Part shown: positions 10,070-18,646 of the stretch, one piece after another
Position numbering within the stretch: position 1 is the stretch's first letter
Layout: every line of letters starts with the position of its first letter
DNA from: Bacteroidota bacterium
Lineage (GTDB): Bacteria; Bacteroidota; Ignavibacteria; Tepidaquicellales; Tepidaquicellaceae
Assembly: GCA_018266875.1 (NCBI GenBank)
Contig: JAFDZR010000014.1
Location: 130,844 to 194,843 of the forward strand
DNA: 64,000 bases
Direction of reading: 5' to 3'
Translations under genes and position numbers: made by a program
The notes under the pieces: generated by a model
Told to the model about the DNA's origin: nothing
Seen by the model: the letters and a program-made list of their open reading frames with translations, nothing else
The model's database searches: none

Positions 10070-10612
10070 TTGTATAAAAATATCATAAAAGGAAAAAAAT
10101 GTTCTTTGATAAGGTTTATCGGTCACGACGAAAAACTGGTAACCCTTATGCACAATATTTTTAACGATGAAGCTCTGCATGAATTTCTTAATCCGGAATA
10201 TCTGAATTACAGGACAAAACCTCAGATCAGAAAATGGCTTAAATCAAAATACTCCAATCCGGTTGAAATATGGTATGTAATAAAACACAAAAACCTTTAT
10301 GTCGGATATATCTGTTATAAATGGAGAAAACATTACGACGAAGCCTGCGAGATCTCAACAGCTATTGATAAGAATTACAGAGGACTTAACCTGGGTTATG
10401 AATCCTCAAAACTTCTGCTGGATCATCTGTTTCATTCGAAAAGATTCAAATACCTCGTCGGTTATGTTCACAAAGGAAATAAAATTGCTGAAAACAATTT
10501 AAAGAAACTCGGATTAAAGAAGAACAATAGGCTTCAGAAGATTGTAACCAAAGAGTTTTACGACTCTGACGGAAGCAGCAGTGTTTACAATCTTTTTTCT
10601 ATAACCACCTGA
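10070..10612 (+). CDS. GNAT family N-acetyltransferase (RimJ/RimL-like)
   Basis: A 180-residue GNAT protein. It shows the beta4 strand EISTAIDKNYRGLNLGYESS, which holds the acetyl-CoA pyrophosphate loop (R-G-x-x-x-G-like), and the late helix KGNKIAENNLKKLGLKK typical of RimJ-like acetyltransferases. The most likely start is TTG at 10070, because no ATG occurs before the conserved fold begins. It probably acetylates an amine on a small molecule or a protein N-terminus in the cytoplasm. It sits 30 bases after the aldehyde dehydrogenase and 13 before the next gene, so the three may be co-transcribed. The substrate is unknown. Confidence 0.8.
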   Translation: MYKNIIKGKKCSLIRFIGHDEKLVTLMHNIFNDEALHEFLNPEYLNYRTKPQIRKWLKSKYSNPVEIWYVIKHKNLYVGYICYKWRKHYDEACEISTAIDKNYRGLNLGYESSKLLLDHLFHSKRFKYLVGYVHKGNKIAENNLKKLGLKKNNRLQKIVTKEFYDSDGSSSVYNLFSITT

Positions 10613-10625
10613 TTAATTTATTATT

Positions 10626-12326
10626 ATGGACATAAAGAATAAAAAAGTTCTGATCCTGGGAGGGTGGGGACTTGTAGGATCAGCAGTTGCACGAAGGATA
10701 ACAGAAGAAAAGCCCGCATCAGTAATACTTACCTCACTGAAAAAAGAAGAAGCCGAATATATCTGCAGAAAATTAACCAAAGAATTAAACAAATCCGGTG
10801 GATTTTTCAAACCCTGGTGGGGAAATATTTTTGTAAGAAATGAATTCAAGGATATTCACCGCGAGATCTATCTCAATGATCCGAAAAGCAGGAAGAAGGT
10901 TCTCGATGACATAGTAAATGAAATGAATGATAAAATGCTGAAGGAAACCTCCTTCTATAATCTGGTAAAATCCGAAAGACCTGACATAGTAATTGACTGC
11001 ATAAATACTTCAACGGCAATTGCATATCAGGATCTTTACCGTTCATATCTGGATATTCTTGATCTGTTCAACGCGCCGGGTGAAAAGAATTTTGAAGAGA
11101 TGAGAACAGCTGTGGAGAGGATGATGTGTGTTTCATACATTCCTCAGCTTATAAGGCACGTACAGATCCTTTACAACACTATGGAGAAGTTCAAAACTTC
11201 TTTCTATTTCAAAGTCGGAACAAGCGGGACCGGAGGAATGGGTTTGAATATTCCCTATACGCACAGCGAAGAAAAACCTTCCCGTGTTCTTCTCAGTAAA
11301 TCATCACTTGCCGGAGCGCAGACATTGCTTATGTTCCTCATGGCAAGGACGCCGAACGGACCGATGGTAAAGGAAATAAAACCGACAGGCTCGATCGCCT
11401 GGAAAAAAATAGCATACGGTGAAATAAAGAAACAGGGACAGCCGGTAACTATATTCAGCTCAGATATGAAGAATACACAGAAGCTGGAAGGTGTTTTTCA
11501 AAGAGAGCTGAAGGGAAAGATGAAATCAGCAGGCAAGCTCAAAACGGTTTACATTGACACAGGTGAAAACGGAATATTCTCGCGGGCTGAATATGAGACT
11601 ATTTCAACTGCAGGTCAGATGGAATTCGTAACACCTGAAGAAATTGCGGAAAACCTTGTGAGAGAACTAAAAGGCGGAAATACCGGAACTGACATTATTA
11701 ATGCGCTTGATACTGCGGTTATGGAACCGACATACAGAGCAGGATTCATGAGAGAGATCGCACTCGATAAACTGAAAGCCCTTGAGAAAAAAAACAAGAC
11801 TGAATCCGTTGCATTTGAAATGCTCGGTCCGCCAAGACTTTCCAAATTACTGTATGAAGCCCAGCTTATAAGACTTATATATAAAAATTTCAATAGCTAT
11901 ATTGCAGATGATCCGAAAAAAATAACGAATAGGATCTTTAATTTCTTAAAAAAGAATTCCAGGCTGAGAAATGAAATTATCTCGATCGGAATCCCGATCC
12001 TGCTCCCGGGCGGAAAGGAAATTGTCAGAGGACCTGAAGTTAAGATTCCGGCAAAGAAGGAAGGCAGCCTGATAAAAATGAACAGCTCAAAGATAAACAA
12101 ATGGGCAAATGAAGGCTGGGTCGATCTGAGAGAAAGCAACTGGAAAGCATGGAAAGAAAGACTTTCAAAGATACTCAGACAGGCGGAGATGATGACAAAA
12201 GCTGACAGCAGTTCTCAGTATATTTTCGATGATGAGTACTGGGACAATTTTAAAGACATCAATATTGCAAAGATTGTCAGCTGGATTTTTATGAACGAAG
12301 ATAAAGGTTCCAGATACAAGGGTTAA
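10626..12326 (+). CDS. Large NAD(P)-binding Rossmann-fold protein of unknown function
   Basis: A 566-residue protein with an N-terminal dinucleotide-binding motif VLILGGWGLVGSAVARRI (residues 9-26), resembling short-chain dehydrogenases or saccharopine-dehydrogenase-like proteins. Later signals are KVGTSGTGGMGLNIPYTHSEE, which follows where an SDR active site would be, and SSLAGAQTLLMF. The C-terminal ~200 residues contain no motif I recognise. No signal peptide is present, so it should be cytoplasmic. It follows the GNAT gene by 13 bases. I can assign the fold of the N-terminal domain but no reaction. Confidence 0.7.
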   Translation: MDIKNKKVLILGGWGLVGSAVARRITEEKPASVILTSLKKEEAEYICRKLTKELNKSGGFFKPWWGNIFVRNEFKDIHREIYLNDPKSRKKVLDDIVNEMNDKMLKETSFYNLVKSERPDIVIDCINTSTAIAYQDLYRSYLDILDLFNAPGEKNFEEMRTAVERMMCVSYIPQLIRHVQILYNTMEKFKTSFYFKVGTSGTGGMGLNIPYTHSEEKPSRVLLSKSSLAGAQTLLMFLMARTPNGPMVKEIKPTGSIAWKKIAYGEIKKQGQPVTIFSSDMKNTQKLEGVFQRELKGKMKSAGKLKTVYIDTGENGIFSRAEYETISTAGQMEFVTPEEIAENLVRELKGGNTGTDIINALDTAVMEPTYRAGFMREIALDKLKALEKKNKTESVAFEMLGPPRLSKLLYEAQLIRLIYKNFNSYIADDPKKITNRIFNFLKKNSRLRNEIISIGIPILLPGGKEIVRGPEVKIPAKKEGSLIKMNSSKINKWANEGWVDLRESNWKAWKERLSKILRQAEMMTKADSSSQYIFDDEYWDNFKDINIAKIVSWIFMNEDKGSRYKG

Positions 12327-12379
12327 TTTTACAAATAATGAAGTAAACGTTTAATAAAGTAAATAAAAAATCTTCTGAT

Positions 12380-13939
12380 TTGAATAATATTTTATCAATT
12401 ATGATTTTCCTGCCGGTTTTATTATCTATACCGGTACTGCTTTTCAAAAAGGAAAAAGAAACTTTAATAAAAAGCTACGCTTTCCTTGTTTCCCTGATAC
12501 CACTTGCTCTCGCAGTGTATTTATTCTTTGCTTATGATCCTTCCAATGCAGAGTATCAGTTCGTGGAAAAATTCAAATGGATAACCATTTCGAATACATT
12601 TTATTTTCTGGGAATAGACGGAATATCAATGCTGCTCATACTTATGTCAGCTTTCATATTTCCTCTCAGTATTCTAGCTTCCTGGACTTCAATAAAAAAC
12701 AACATAAAACAGTTTTATTTTCTGATACTTCTTCTTGACGCAGGACTGATAGGAGTTTTTTCTTCGCTTGATCTGATCTTATTTTATGTTTTCTGGGAAT
12801 TCATACTGATCCCTATGTATTTCATGATCGGATTCTGGGGAGCCGAGGACAGGATATACGCAACAGTAAAATTCTTTTTATATACAATGTTCGGAAGTCT
12901 TCTGATGCTGGTGGGAATTATCTGGCTGGCGTTTCTCTGCACGCCGATGATCGGACAGTTCTCAACCGATCTTACGCTTCTAACCGGAGTATCGAGAAGT
13001 CTGCCTCTGAACTCGCAGATCTATCTGTTTATATTATTCACATTGAGTTTTTTAATAAAAGTACCGTTGTTTCCATTTCACACATGGCTGCCAGACGCAC
13101 ACGTTCAGGCGCCGACCGCCGGCAGCGTGATCCTTGCCGCCGTTCTTCTGAAAATGGGAACTTACGGACTGCTCAGATTTTCACTTCCGCTTTTCCCCGC
13201 TGCATTTGTAAAGCTTACTCCATACATCGCAACTTTAGCGGTGATCGGAATTGTTTACGGCGCACTTCTATCCATAGTGCAGAAGGACATTAAAAAGCTT
13301 GTGGCTTATTCCTCGGTATCCCATCTTGGATTTATAGTGCTCGGAACATTTGCGTTAACTGACGTTGCACTTCAGGGCAGCATAATTCAGATGATCAATC
13401 ACGGACTTTCCACAGGCGCATTATTTATGATAGTCGGCGTACTGTATGAAAGAAGGCACACCAAAAAGATAGTTGATTTCGGCGGCATAATGAGAGTCAT
13501 GCCGGTATTCTCAGTAGTATTCATGATCGTCCTTTTTTCATCTATCGGACTTCCCGGACTTAACGGGTTTGTGGGAGAATTCCTGATACTGCTCGGTTCA
13601 TTTTATTCTGCAAATCTCGGAACTGATGTTTATACAATTATTTCAACCACAGCTGTAATACTCGCTGCCGTTTATCTGCTATGGATGTTTCAGAGAGTAA
13701 TGCTCGGACCAATTGAGAATGAAAAGAATAAGGATCTTCCCGATCTGTCAAAGAGAGAACTGCTGTCATTTATTCCAATAATTATTTTTATAGTCTGGAT
13801 CGGCGTTCATCCGAATACCTTCCTATCAAAGACTGAAACCAGCGTAAAAAGGATAATTGAAAACTTCCACACTGCTCAGAGCAGCAACGTCGGGCAAAAC
13901 GTAGATATCAAAACTGAACTGACAAAAAACGGGAAGTAA
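12380..13939 (+). CDS. nuoM: NADH-quinone oxidoreductase subunit M-like proton-pumping protein, solitary
   Basis: A 519-residue polytopic membrane protein with about 14 helices. It carries the antiporter-like features of complex I subunit M: the conserved Glu in FYVFWEFILIPMYFMIGFWG, the Lys and His of FLIKVPLFPFHTWLPDAH followed by VQAPTAGSVILAAVLLKMG, and the second-half SVSHLGFIVLG and GLPGLNGFVGEFLIL. In complex I it pumps protons coupled to quinone reduction. The likely start is TTG at 12380. In complete nuo operons it is flanked by nuoL and nuoN, but neither is present here, so this is an orphan or second copy. A rho-independent terminator follows directly. Confidence 0.88.
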   Translation: MNNILSIMIFLPVLLSIPVLLFKKEKETLIKSYAFLVSLIPLALAVYLFFAYDPSNAEYQFVEKFKWITISNTFYFLGIDGISMLLILMSAFIFPLSILASWTSIKNNIKQFYFLILLLDAGLIGVFSSLDLILFYVFWEFILIPMYFMIGFWGAEDRIYATVKFFLYTMFGSLLMLVGIIWLAFLCTPMIGQFSTDLTLLTGVSRSLPLNSQIYLFILFTLSFLIKVPLFPFHTWLPDAHVQAPTAGSVILAAVLLKMGTYGLLRFSLPLFPAAFVKLTPYIATLAVIGIVYGALLSIVQKDIKKLVAYSSVSHLGFIVLGTFALTDVALQGSIIQMINHGLSTGALFMIVGVLYERRHTKKIVDFGGIMRVMPVFSVVFMIVLFSSIGLPGLNGFVGEFLILLGSFYSANLGTDVYTIISTTAVILAAVYLLWMFQRVMLGPIENEKNKDLPDLSKRELLSFIPIIIFIVWIGVHPNTFLSKTETSVKRIIENFHTAQSSNVGQNVDIKTELTKNGK

Positions 13940-13960
13940 TATTTTAAATTTATTTTTTAC

Positions 13961-13995
13961 AAACCCTGATCGGGATTAATCCTGTCAGGGTTTTT
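13961..13995 (+). terminator. Rho-independent terminator after the nuoM-like gene
   Basis: The 9-bp arms AAACCCTGA (13961-13969) and TCAGGGTTT (13985-13993) form a hairpin followed by a T run. The loop contains a further palindrome, GGATTAATCC. It lies 22 bases after the nuoM-like stop. Confidence 0.85.
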
Positions 13996-14488
13996 GATTT
14001 TAAAAGTAATCTGAGAAATTTAGTCTGCCCGTAATAATAATTTATTCAGAAATGTTATCCCGCTTTTGAACATTTTCATTTTCTTCCTGACAGTCATCAA
14101 CGCGAGTTCACTTTTTAATTTATTGCATCTCCGGCACGGGATTATGATCATCGGACAACTACCTTTTAAAACCTGTAAAGCGGGCATTGAAATTAAATTT
14201 GCCAATCAGGATTTTGTCATCTCTCTTTTTACAACTTTATAAAACTGATAAATAATAATATTAATGAAGCATTAAAAAATAAAAAATCCGGATTCAAATT
14301 TCCGCCTGTTTTAATCTTTATAAATCACCGTAAGGGAAAATAAATTTTAGCGGTCTAGTCCTCTTTTCATACCTTTGGACTATATCTTATCAAATATTCA
14401 TTTCATAGATTATACTAACCACTACCCCAATAAGTGGAAAACAGTTTTACAAATCCCCAAAATTTTTTTAACTTTCACGAAAACCATT
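13996..14488. other. Intergenic stretch with one candidate promoter element
   Basis: No supportable gene is present. TACCTTTG at 14370-14377 matches the Bacteroidota -7 consensus TAnnTTTG and could drive the secreted protein starting at 14489, with a leader of about 100 bases; a matching -33 TTG is not clear. The rest is AT-rich and unremarkable. Confidence 0.35.
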
Positions 14489-16003
14489 ATGAAAAAATTT
14501 ATTTTATTCATTTCGGCTGCTACCATTTTATGCAGCTTTAACATTTTTGCGCAGGTTGCAAATTATCAGTTCACAGATTCTATCGGGACATATAATGAAA
14601 TAACCGGAGACACAATAGCCAGCGCAACTCACACCAGTCAGGATCCAGGTAACCTGAACGATGTCACCTACGGACCTATCAATCTTCCGTTTACTTTCAC
14701 ATTCAACGGTATTGATTACGCAAGTTATTTTGTCAACACAAACGGATATATAACTTTCGGCTCAACTGCCCCTGCACTTGCTGATTATACCCCAGTATCC
14801 GGATCTGAAACTTATGAAGGAGCTGTGAGCGCTTTTGGTCTGGACCTTATAGGTGTTTTCGGAACCACAATTGACTTCAGCGGTGTCACTTATGTTTTAT
14901 CCGATGTTCGGAATTTTCAGGGAGTAGTTATTGGCGCGCACATAACAGCCGCCACAGGAATTCCGGCTGATACATATATTACTGCATTTGATCCGGGTCT
15001 GGGAACTATCACAATTTCAAAACCTACAACTGATATTATTGTAAATGATCTGGTTGTTCAAATAGCTTCAGGTAGTATTATCAGTAAAACCGAAGGTGTA
15101 ACTCCAAACAGAGTTCATACCATTCAATTTAAAAATTTCAGACAGTATATAATTATAGGAACTGATGACAATTTCAATTTTCAAATTAAGCTATTTGAAC
15201 ATTCACTCAACCGACCCGGCGAAATTCATATTGTCTATGGTAATATGGATAAAGCTAACATGCCGGTTCCTTCCGTATTCGGACAGGTGGGTTTAAGAGG
15301 ATATAACAATTCAGATTGGAATAACAGAACAAACTCAGGAAGCTTAAACTGGGAAACTTCATCAGCCGGTTTAAGTAATGCTGCGACATCTGAGTTAAGA
15401 AATTCTGTTTTTCCGGTTTCAGGACTGACATATATCTGGAGACCTCAGCCGTCAACTTTAAATATTACTGTAATTCCTGAAGCATTTTATAATGCGGGAA
15501 CGAATCTTCTGAGTATGAGCGATACATTTACAGCTTATCTTCACTCAAATGTTTCACCTTATAATGTAATTGATTCGGCTGTGTCAGTAATTGATTCTGT
15601 CACTTTTACCGGAGCGTTTATTTTTAAAAATGCACCGAACGGAATATACTATATCAGAATTAATCACAGAAATACCATTGAGACCTGGAGCAGGCCGGGC
15701 GGCGAAATTTTCACTTCGGGAAATTTGATGAATTATAATTTCACGGATCTGATAACAAAAGCTTTTGGAAACAACCTGATAAATGTCGATAATTCTCCGC
15801 TCAGATATGCAATTTACAGCGGTGACGTAAATCAGGACGGCACGATTGACCTCACTGACGGAAGTCTTATTGATAATGATGCATTTAATTTTATCTCGGG
15901 TTATGTACAGACTGATGTGAATGGTGATGGAATTGTAGATCTTGCGGATGCTGTATATGCAGATAACAATGCGCTTAATTTTGTGAGCAGAATTACTCCT
16001 TAA
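14489..16003 (+). CDS. Secreted protein with C-terminal dockerin-like repeats
   Basis: The best start is ATG 14489, which gives a signal peptide MKKFILFISAATILCSFNIF ending at FAQ; the frame is open further upstream but reads as non-coding. The mature protein is about 480 residues. The N-terminal part (NLPFTFTFNGIDYASYFVNTNG) resembles beta-sandwich modules of surface proteins. The last ~60 residues hold two calcium-loop segments, GDVNQDGTIDLTDGS and TDVNGDGIVDLADAV, each followed by a helix, as in type I dockerins. There is no YPNPFNP sorting domain, so if exported by T9SS it must use another signal, or it may stay periplasmic. A dockerin would normally bind a cohesin; none is visible in the window. 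Confidence 0.8.
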   Translation: MKKFILFISAATILCSFNIFAQVANYQFTDSIGTYNEITGDTIASATHTSQDPGNLNDVTYGPINLPFTFTFNGIDYASYFVNTNGYITFGSTAPALADYTPVSGSETYEGAVSAFGLDLIGVFGTTIDFSGVTYVLSDVRNFQGVVIGAHITAATGIPADTYITAFDPGLGTITISKPTTDIIVNDLVVQIASGSIISKTEGVTPNRVHTIQFKNFRQYIIIGTDDNFNFQIKLFEHSLNRPGEIHIVYGNMDKANMPVPSVFGQVGLRGYNNSDWNNRTNSGSLNWETSSAGLSNAATSELRNSVFPVSGLTYIWRPQPSTLNITVIPEAFYNAGTNLLSMSDTFTAYLHSNVSPYNVIDSAVSVIDSVTFTGAFIFKNAPNGIYYIRINHRNTIETWSRPGGEIFTSGNLMNYNFTDLITKAFGNNLINVDNSPLRYAIYSGDVNQDGTIDLTDGSLIDNDAFNFISGYVQTDVNGDGIVDLADAVYADNNALNFVSRITP

Positions 16004-16007
16004 GTAA

Positions 16008-16068
16008 TAGTTAGTAGTTAGTAGTTAGTAGTTAGTAGTTAGTAGTTAGTAGTTAGTAGTTAGTAGTT
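16008..16068. repeat. Tandem 7-bp repeat (TAGTTAG, about 8.7 units)
   Basis: Eight perfect copies plus five bases of TAGTTAG begin five bases after the stop of the dockerin-like gene. A 7-base period puts TAG in all three forward frames, so the array blocks forward read-through translation. It is non-coding. Copy number in such arrays usually varies between strains. Confidence 0.95.
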
Positions 16069-16124
16069 TCCGCCGTTGTTGGTCTTATTGATTGCAACGA
16101 GCTCGACCAGCAACAAACGGAAAC
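16066..16124. repeat. Imperfect long inverted repeat (hairpin)
   Basis: The left arm at 16066-16084 (GTTTCCGCCGTTGTTGGTC) and the right arm at 16105-16124 (GACCAGCAACAAACGGAAAC) pair over about 19 bp with a few mismatches and a 20-base loop. It lies between two convergent genes, next to the 7-bp array, and could act as a transcription end point or structured RNA. The rest of the gap up to 16332 shows a short hairpin CATCAC/GTGATG at 16156-16172 and nothing else. Confidence 0.65.
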
Positions 16125-16332
16125 TCGACTATTGCAGCTTTGAGCTGTCTGCAGTCATCACCGGCAGTGATGTTGGTGACCAAAAAGTTTGTGAGAAATT
16201 AAAATATTAGATTAAACTATTACAGCACAAGTTTTTGGGAACACCATCATCGGCGGATATGACAACATTCGGAAACTCATTTTCCGGAAACGGAAATAGA
16301 ATTATTTTTTTCAATTTTCATCAATCAATCTA

Positions 16333-18639
16333 TCAGGCAACACTGGATAAATATTCCTTAAAGATCTTTTCCGTGCCGGCATTATTATTCAGCTGCAGTT
16401 TTTGATCTATCTCTATCATTTTATAAAGGGACATCAGCCAGCTCAATGCGGACTCTGCTCCCTGATTGTCATTTACTTTTGTCGAAGTAAGTCCGTCATA
16501 ACACCCTCCTGAAGAAAAATCTATCATTGGTTCCTGACGGTCATTATTCCCGAGAAACCAGCTGAATGCAGTTCCAATACGGCTGATCCACTTATCGTCA
16601 TTTGTAACAAGAAAAGCCTCATAACATGCATCTATCAGTCCGGGAATTTCAACCGGCTGCTGGTCGTATTTGGATTTTGTCCCGCCTTTGACAAACCAAT
16701 CTTTATTTCCGATTAACGAAAGGTATTTTTTATCTTTATCATGTAAAACATTATAAAGCCATTCCAGGGATTCTACACCTGCTGATACATATTCCTGATT
16801 ATTCAGACTTTTTCCCGACATTATCAATGCCTGAGGAAGTCTCGCATTTGCATAAGTAAGACTTTCCTCAAACCATAACCAGTCCTCCGATTTTGTGTTA
16901 ACATAAAATTCATATAAACGCTTAGTCAGTTCGCTCAATATTTTTTTTATTTCAATTGCTCCTGAGAACTTATCAATATATGATATGCATCCCAGAATAG
17001 TATATGCAACAGCTCTGGGAGAATTAAACCGTGTCATGTTTTTTATGCTGTTGTCAAAAAGATTTTTAGACAGTCCCAGAACTGAATGTGATTTGATATT
17101 ATTTATTATATAACCAAGCACAAATAATACTCTTCCGTTACAATCTTCGGAACCAACATCTTCCAGCCACTTACGCTCATATGACATAAAATTTCTGAAC
17201 AATCTTTTTTCTTCATTAAATGAATAATATACAAACTGAAGATACCCGTTTATATATTTATCTATGCTGCTGTCGGCAAAATGTGATTTATGCATTACAG
17301 AAACGAGCAGTGCTCTTGCATTGTCATCAGTACAGTAACCGTGTCTGGGATTTGGTATAGAATAAGTTGCATGCTGAAATATTCCGGTTGAATCTGTCAT
17401 GTTTTTAAGGTGAGTAAGATTTACATCCGGCAGCGAAGGCAAAATATTATTCAGAGAAGATATAGCCGGAAAAGATTTTGTAGTTTTAAATTCTTCAGCA
17501 GCTTTATGAAATACCTCTGTGTAAAGCTTAGCTACATTACTCCATATCAATTCTCTTCCGGCATCATAGGCTTTTTTCCTGTATCTGTTCCTTTGATTTT
17601 CATCCAGCAGAAGTTCGGTAACAGCTGAACCCATTAATTCAGGATTACTGAAAGGCACTAAAACTCCTTTCTCATTTTGAAGAATTTCGTCTGCATACCA
17701 GTATGGAGTTGAGACAATTGCTTTACCGCAGGCAAGCGCATAAGTAAGCGTACCTGAAACCGCCTGTTCCTTATTCTTATATGGACTCACGTATATATCA
17801 CTCATTAATATGTATTCAAGAAGCTCATTGGTTTCTACAAAACGGTTTATGAACATTACATTATTTTCAAGACCTGAAGTTTTTACTAAATTCTCGAGAG
17901 AGTTTCTGTAAGATTCCCCGAATTCCTTTTTTACATTAGGATGAGTAGCTCCGAGAATTATTAACATAACATCTTTATATTTTTCAACTACAAATTTCAG
18001 AGCTTTAATGGCATCTTCGAATCCTTTACCCGGGCTCAAAAGTCCGAATGTTAATATGACCTTCTTTCCCGATAATTTAAATTTATCCTTGTAAAATGCC
18101 GGATCAAGAAACGGGACATCATGAGCGCCGTGAGGTATGTATCTTACTTTTTGTGCCGGTATTGTGCCGTCATTTATAATCATATCAAATGACCTTTGAG
18201 ACTGAACTACAATGTAAGATGACCTGTCTCCGATTTCCTTTAATATTTTTGCTTCTTCTTTGGACGGTTTCTCCAGAACAGTATGAAGCGTAGTTACAAC
18301 CGGCTTGTTGAGTCTGTCTATCATATATAAAATATTTGATCCCGCTTCACCTCCGAAGATACCGTATTCATGCTGAATGTTAATTACATTAGAATCCGAA
18401 AGATTCAGATAATTTGCAGCTTCTTTAAAATCTTTAAAACTTTTATCATAAATTTCAAAATTAACTTCATGAGCATATTTATATCCTTCCGGAACGTCAT
18501 TCAATGCTGTTATACTTACATGATTTTCGCCTGATCCAAGCTCTTTCATTGAAACTGCAAGATCGTTGGAAAATGTTGCTATACCGCATCTTCTGGGGAC
18601 GTAAGAAGAAACTATATTAATCCCGAATTTCTTATTCAT
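16333..18639 (-). CDS. GT4 glycosyltransferase fused to an alpha-toroid-like domain
   Basis: A 768-residue fusion. Residues 1 to about 380 form a GT-B, family 4 retaining glycosyltransferase: the N-terminal SSYVPRRCGIATFSNDLA, IQHEYGIFGGEAG, LTFGLLSPGKGFEDAIKAL and the C-terminal donor-site Glu region in SPYKNKEQAVSGTLTYALA. Residues ~395-768 are helix-rich (NPRHGYCTDDNARALLVSVM, WLEDVGSEDCNGRVLFVLGY, GGCYDGLTSTKVNDNQGAES), like an (alpha/alpha)6 barrel of a glycoside-processing enzyme. The GH130 gene starts its message 8 bases upstream on the same strand. Together they suggest synthesis and phosphorolysis of a mannose-containing glycan, but no substrate is shown by sequence. Confidence 0.8.
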   Translation of the reverse strand: MNKKFGINIVSSYVPRRCGIATFSNDLAVSMKELGSGENHVSITALNDVPEGYKYAHEVNFEIYDKSFKDFKEAANYLNLSDSNVINIQHEYGIFGGEAGSNILYMIDRLNKPVVTTLHTVLEKPSKEEAKILKEIGDRSSYIVVQSQRSFDMIINDGTIPAQKVRYIPHGAHDVPFLDPAFYKDKFKLSGKKVILTFGLLSPGKGFEDAIKALKFVVEKYKDVMLIILGATHPNVKKEFGESYRNSLENLVKTSGLENNVMFINRFVETNELLEYILMSDIYVSPYKNKEQAVSGTLTYALACGKAIVSTPYWYADEILQNEKGVLVPFSNPELMGSAVTELLLDENQRNRYRKKAYDAGRELIWSNVAKLYTEVFHKAAEEFKTTKSFPAISSLNNILPSLPDVNLTHLKNMTDSTGIFQHATYSIPNPRHGYCTDDNARALLVSVMHKSHFADSSIDKYINGYLQFVYYSFNEEKRLFRNFMSYERKWLEDVGSEDCNGRVLFVLGYIINNIKSHSVLGLSKNLFDNSIKNMTRFNSPRAVAYTILGCISYIDKFSGAIEIKKILSELTKRLYEFYVNTKSEDWLWFEESLTYANARLPQALIMSGKSLNNQEYVSAGVESLEWLYNVLHDKDKKYLSLIGNKDWFVKGGTKSKYDQQPVEIPGLIDACYEAFLVTNDDKWISRIGTAFSWFLGNNDRQEPMIDFSSGGCYDGLTSTKVNDNQGAESALSWLMSLYKMIEIDQKLQLNNNAGTEKIFKEYLSSVA

Positions 18640-18646
18640 TATAATT

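Noticed and set aside
14020..14205. Reverse-strand 61-codon frame with CxxxxxPCxxC-like cysteines
   Set aside because: It starts at TTG, has no ribosome site, no family signal and lies just beyond a terminator in otherwise non-coding DNA.
16008..16068. CRISPR array
   Set aside because: The repeats are 7 bp and directly adjacent, with no spacers and no cas genes.
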